A stretch of DNA of 64,000 nt. It comes from Mesorhizobium sp. B2-8-5 (GTDB lineage Bacteria > Pseudomonadota > Alphaproteobacteria > Rhizobiales > Rhizobiaceae). Every line of letters starts with the position of its first letter. The first letter of the stretch is position 1. Shown piece by piece: positions 62,194 to 64,000 of the stretch. Below the pieces are notes generated by a model. The model worked only from the letters and a program-made list of their open reading frames with translations. It had not been told where the DNA came from and did not search any database. Made by a program: the position numbers and the translations under genes. Where the stretch lies: NCBI RefSeq assembly GCF_006440675.2, contig NZ_CP083951.1:3629501-3693500 (forward strand), written 5' to 3'.

Positions 62194-62916
62194 TCACCAA
62201 AGATAAAAGAAGGCGAAAATGAACACCCAAACCAGGTCGACGAAGTGCCAGTAGAGGCCCATGATCTCGACATTCTCGTAGCGGCCCTTGCGGCTGGTGA
62301 AGAAGCCGGGACGACCGGTGTCGAAGTCGCCACGCCAGACTTTTCGCGCCACGATGATGAGGAAGATCACGCCGATCGTCACGTGCGTGCCGTGGAAACC
62401 GGTGATCATGAAGAAGCATGAGCCGAACTGCGCGGCTCCCCAGGGATTGCCCCAGGGCCGTACCCCTTCGGTGATCAGCTTGGTCCATTCGAAGGCCTGC
62501 ATGCCGACGAACGTTGCGCCAAGCGCAGCGGTCAACAGCATCAGGATCGCGGTCTTGCGGCGGTCGCGGCGGTAGCCGAAATTGACGGCCATGGCCATGG
62601 TGCCGCTGCTCGAGATCAGCACGAAGGTCATGATGGCGATAAGGATCAGCGGGATCTCCTGGCCGCCGATGCGCAAGGCAAAGACCTCGCTCGGGTTCGG
62701 CCAGGGCACGCGTGTCGACATGCGGGCGGTCATATAGGAGAGCAGGAAGCAGCCGAAGATGAAGGTGTCGCTGAGCAGGAAGATCCACATCATGGCCTTG
62801 CCCCAGGACACGTTCTTGAACGCGCGCTGATCCGAGGCCCAGTCGGCGGTAATGCCGCGCCAACCGGCGGGCCGAGGCTCCATCTGGCTGGTATGTGTCA
62901 TGGTCGTCTCGGCCAT
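62194..62916 (-). CDS. coxP: Cytochrome c oxidase subunit III (CoxP-like)
   Basis: A 240-aa haem-copper oxidase subunit III with about six helices. Typical stretches are WGKAMMWIFLLSDTFIFGCF, MFFMITGFHGTHV-like (here SCFFMITGFHGTHVTIGV) and a C-terminal YWHFVDLVWVFIFAFFY. It is the second of two consecutive subunit III genes, matching coxO-coxP of the Bradyrhizobium coxMNOP operon, which encodes an alternative oxidase. Confidence 0.9.
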   Translation of the reverse strand: MAETTMTHTSQMEPRPAGWRGITADWASDQRAFKNVSWGKAMMWIFLLSDTFIFGCFLLSYMTARMSTRVPWPNPSEVFALRIGGQEIPLILIAIMTFVLISSSGTMAMAVNFGYRRDRRKTAILMLLTAALGATFVGMQAFEWTKLITEGVRPWGNPWGAAQFGSCFFMITGFHGTHVTIGVIFLIIVARKVWRGDFDTGRPGFFTSRKGRYENVEIMGLYWHFVDLVWVFIFAFFYLW

Positions 62917-62926
62917 CGCCGGTCTC

Positions 62927-63631
62927 CTAGGTCAGCAATTGTCGGCAAATTTCGATGAACGTCGCCGCCCAACCTGCCAGAAGGGCGAAGATGCCGAGCC
63001 AGACGAAAAGCAGGAAATGCCAATACATGGCGCAGAGCTCGACGCTGAGACGAATTCGCTCCGGCCGCGCTCCGCTCCAGGCACCGATGCTCGTCCTGCC
63101 AAGGCCGAACAGACCGCCCAGTATGTGCAGGCCATGCATGCCGGTGATCAGATAGAAGAAGCTGTTGGCCGGGTTGGATGCCAGCAGATAGCCGTCCCCG
63201 GTCAGCTGCCGCCATGCCATCAACTGCCCGACAAGGAAGGCAAGCGCGGTGAGCCCTGCCGTGGCAAGGCCTAACCGGACGTTGTCGATCTGGCCCTTGC
63301 GCGCGGCAACCACCGCGCATTGCAGCGCGACGCTGCTCAATACCAGCACGCCGGTGTTGAGCCAGAGCAGGCGGGGCAGCGGCAGCGGCTGCCAGTCCGG
63401 CAGGCCCATGCGCATGAAATAGGCGCTGGTGAACAGCGAGAACAGGCAGCCGACGACGGCGAGGAAGACGCCGAGACCGATCTTGGCGGTGGGCAGGGAC
63501 GACCGGCCGGTGCCGGCGAAATCCCCGGCCAGACCTTGCTCCAGCCATGGCTTGGATGTCAGCCGCTGGTGCGAAAGCCACCAGCCGGCAAAGCCGGCGA
63601 TCACAGCCAAGAAGACCAGGATGACGCTCAT
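62927..63631 (-). CDS. coxO: Cytochrome c oxidase subunit III (CoxO-like)
   Basis: A 234-aa subunit III homologue. The first helix is MSVILVFLAVIAGFAGWW; later come the subunit III signatures LITGMHGLHILGG and MYWHFLLFVWLGIFALL. It overlaps the end of the subunit I gene by four bases and is followed by the CoxP-like gene after 10 bp, as expected for coxN-coxO-coxP. Confidence 0.9.
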   Translation of the reverse strand: MSVILVFLAVIAGFAGWWLSHQRLTSKPWLEQGLAGDFAGTGRSSLPTAKIGLGVFLAVVGCLFSLFTSAYFMRMGLPDWQPLPLPRLLWLNTGVLVLSSVALQCAVVAARKGQIDNVRLGLATAGLTALAFLVGQLMAWRQLTGDGYLLASNPANSFFYLITGMHGLHILGGLFGLGRTSIGAWSGARPERIRLSVELCAMYWHFLLFVWLGIFALLAGWAATFIEICRQLLT

Positions 63632-64000
63632 GCCTGCTCCCTTGAGGGGGCGAAGGTGCCCGGCACGTTTTGCGGGATGAAGTCCTCCTTGGCGCCTGGC
63701 ACGCTGTAGTCATAGGCCCACCGATAGACGATCGGCAGTTCCTTGCCGAAATTGCCGTGCGCCGGCGGTGTCTGCGGCGTCTGCCATTCGAGTGTGGTCG
63801 CCCGCCACGGATTGCCGCCGGCCTCGCGGCCATGGCGGATGCTCCAGATCAGGTTGAACAGGAAAACCATCTGAGCGAAGCCGACGATGAAGGCCATGAT
63901 GCTGATGAACGAGTTCAGATGACGGGCCGATTCCGTCATTATGGTCATGTCGGTCAACTCGGCGTAGCGCCGCGGAACGCCCATCAGGCCGAGATAGTGC
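63628..64000 (-). CDS. coxN: Cytochrome c oxidase subunit I, C-terminal part (cut by the window edge)
   Basis: The last 123 codons of a subunit I (CoxN/CtaD type). The visible part starts HYLGLMGVPRRYAELTD, the family's C-terminal signature, then one membrane helix (ISIMAFIVGFAQMVFLFNLIW) and the NPWRATTLEWQTPQTPPAHGNF tail segment typical of aa3-type subunit I. The 5' part, with the haem and copper ligands, lies beyond the right edge. Transcribed leftward into the two subunit III genes. Confidence 0.93.
   Translation of the reverse strand, partial: HYLGLMGVPRRYAELTDMTIMTESARHLNSFISIMAFIVGFAQMVFLFNLIWSIRHGREAGGNPWRATTLEWQTPQTPPAHGNFGKELPIVYRWAYDYSVPGAKEDFIPQNVPGTFAPSREQA

Overview
This is a GC-rich chromosomal segment of an alphaproteobacterium of the Rhizobiales, most like Mesorhizobium or a close Phyllobacteriaceae relative. 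The evidence is the protein families and their order: dgt-argS-SPOR-nagZ-scpAB-tatABC-serS-surE-pcm, yajC-secDF, an exoR homologue, a PopZ/DUF2497 protein, a coxMNOP-type oxidase, tandem DUF1127 genes and many short intergenic palindromes. The assignment comes from family recognition only; no database search was run.

Layout. 1-6.35 kb: a catabolic cluster (Tat-exported solute-binding protein, dimethylglycine-dehydrogenase-like flavoprotein, PuuE-like deacetylase, HisC-like aminotransferase). 6.35-10.03 kb: an accessory stretch without normal-sized genes. It holds several possible very small proteins, strong RNA hairpins and one solitary insertion-element end. 10.03-19 kb: tRNA-Asn, tRNA-Cys, a PIMT-like methyltransferase next to a TolC-type channel, a PopZ-like protein, valS and a FadL-like porin. 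19-23.9 kb: ilvD overlapping exoR, xthA, a VOC protein and an Fe-S carrier. 24-38.5 kb: the dense core block dgt to pcm, covering nucleotide pool control, aminoacyl-tRNA synthesis, peptidoglycan binding and recycling, chromosome condensation and Tat export. 38.5-49.3 kb: outer-membrane protein, LysM/M23 lipoprotein, DUF815 ATPase, yajC, an extra SecD-like protein, secDF, two complex-I-assembly-like genes and a membrane hydroxylase. 49.3-52.3 kb: a ParE/ParD-type pair with a large operator palindrome, trmFO, and two DUF1127 genes followed by a double array of CCUCCUCCC hairpins. 52.3-64 kb: membrane proteins, an exported ClpP-like protein beside tRNA-Leu, tig, isochorismatase-like hydrolase, cytochrome c, an inverted-repeat-flanked cassette carrying a GYD gene, and the end of an alternative cytochrome oxidase operon that runs off the right edge.

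The most striking signals are: (1) the DUF1127-CCUCCUCCC RNA locus, with three motif-bearing hairpins per unit; (2) a 17-bp tandem repeat between surE and pcm that forms a chain of three overlapping hexapeptide ORFs; (3) a stand-alone SecD periplasmic-domain paralogue between yajC and secDF; (4) a 582-bp cassette with matching termini and an 8-bp target duplication carrying a GYD-domain gene and a frameshifted gene fragment.
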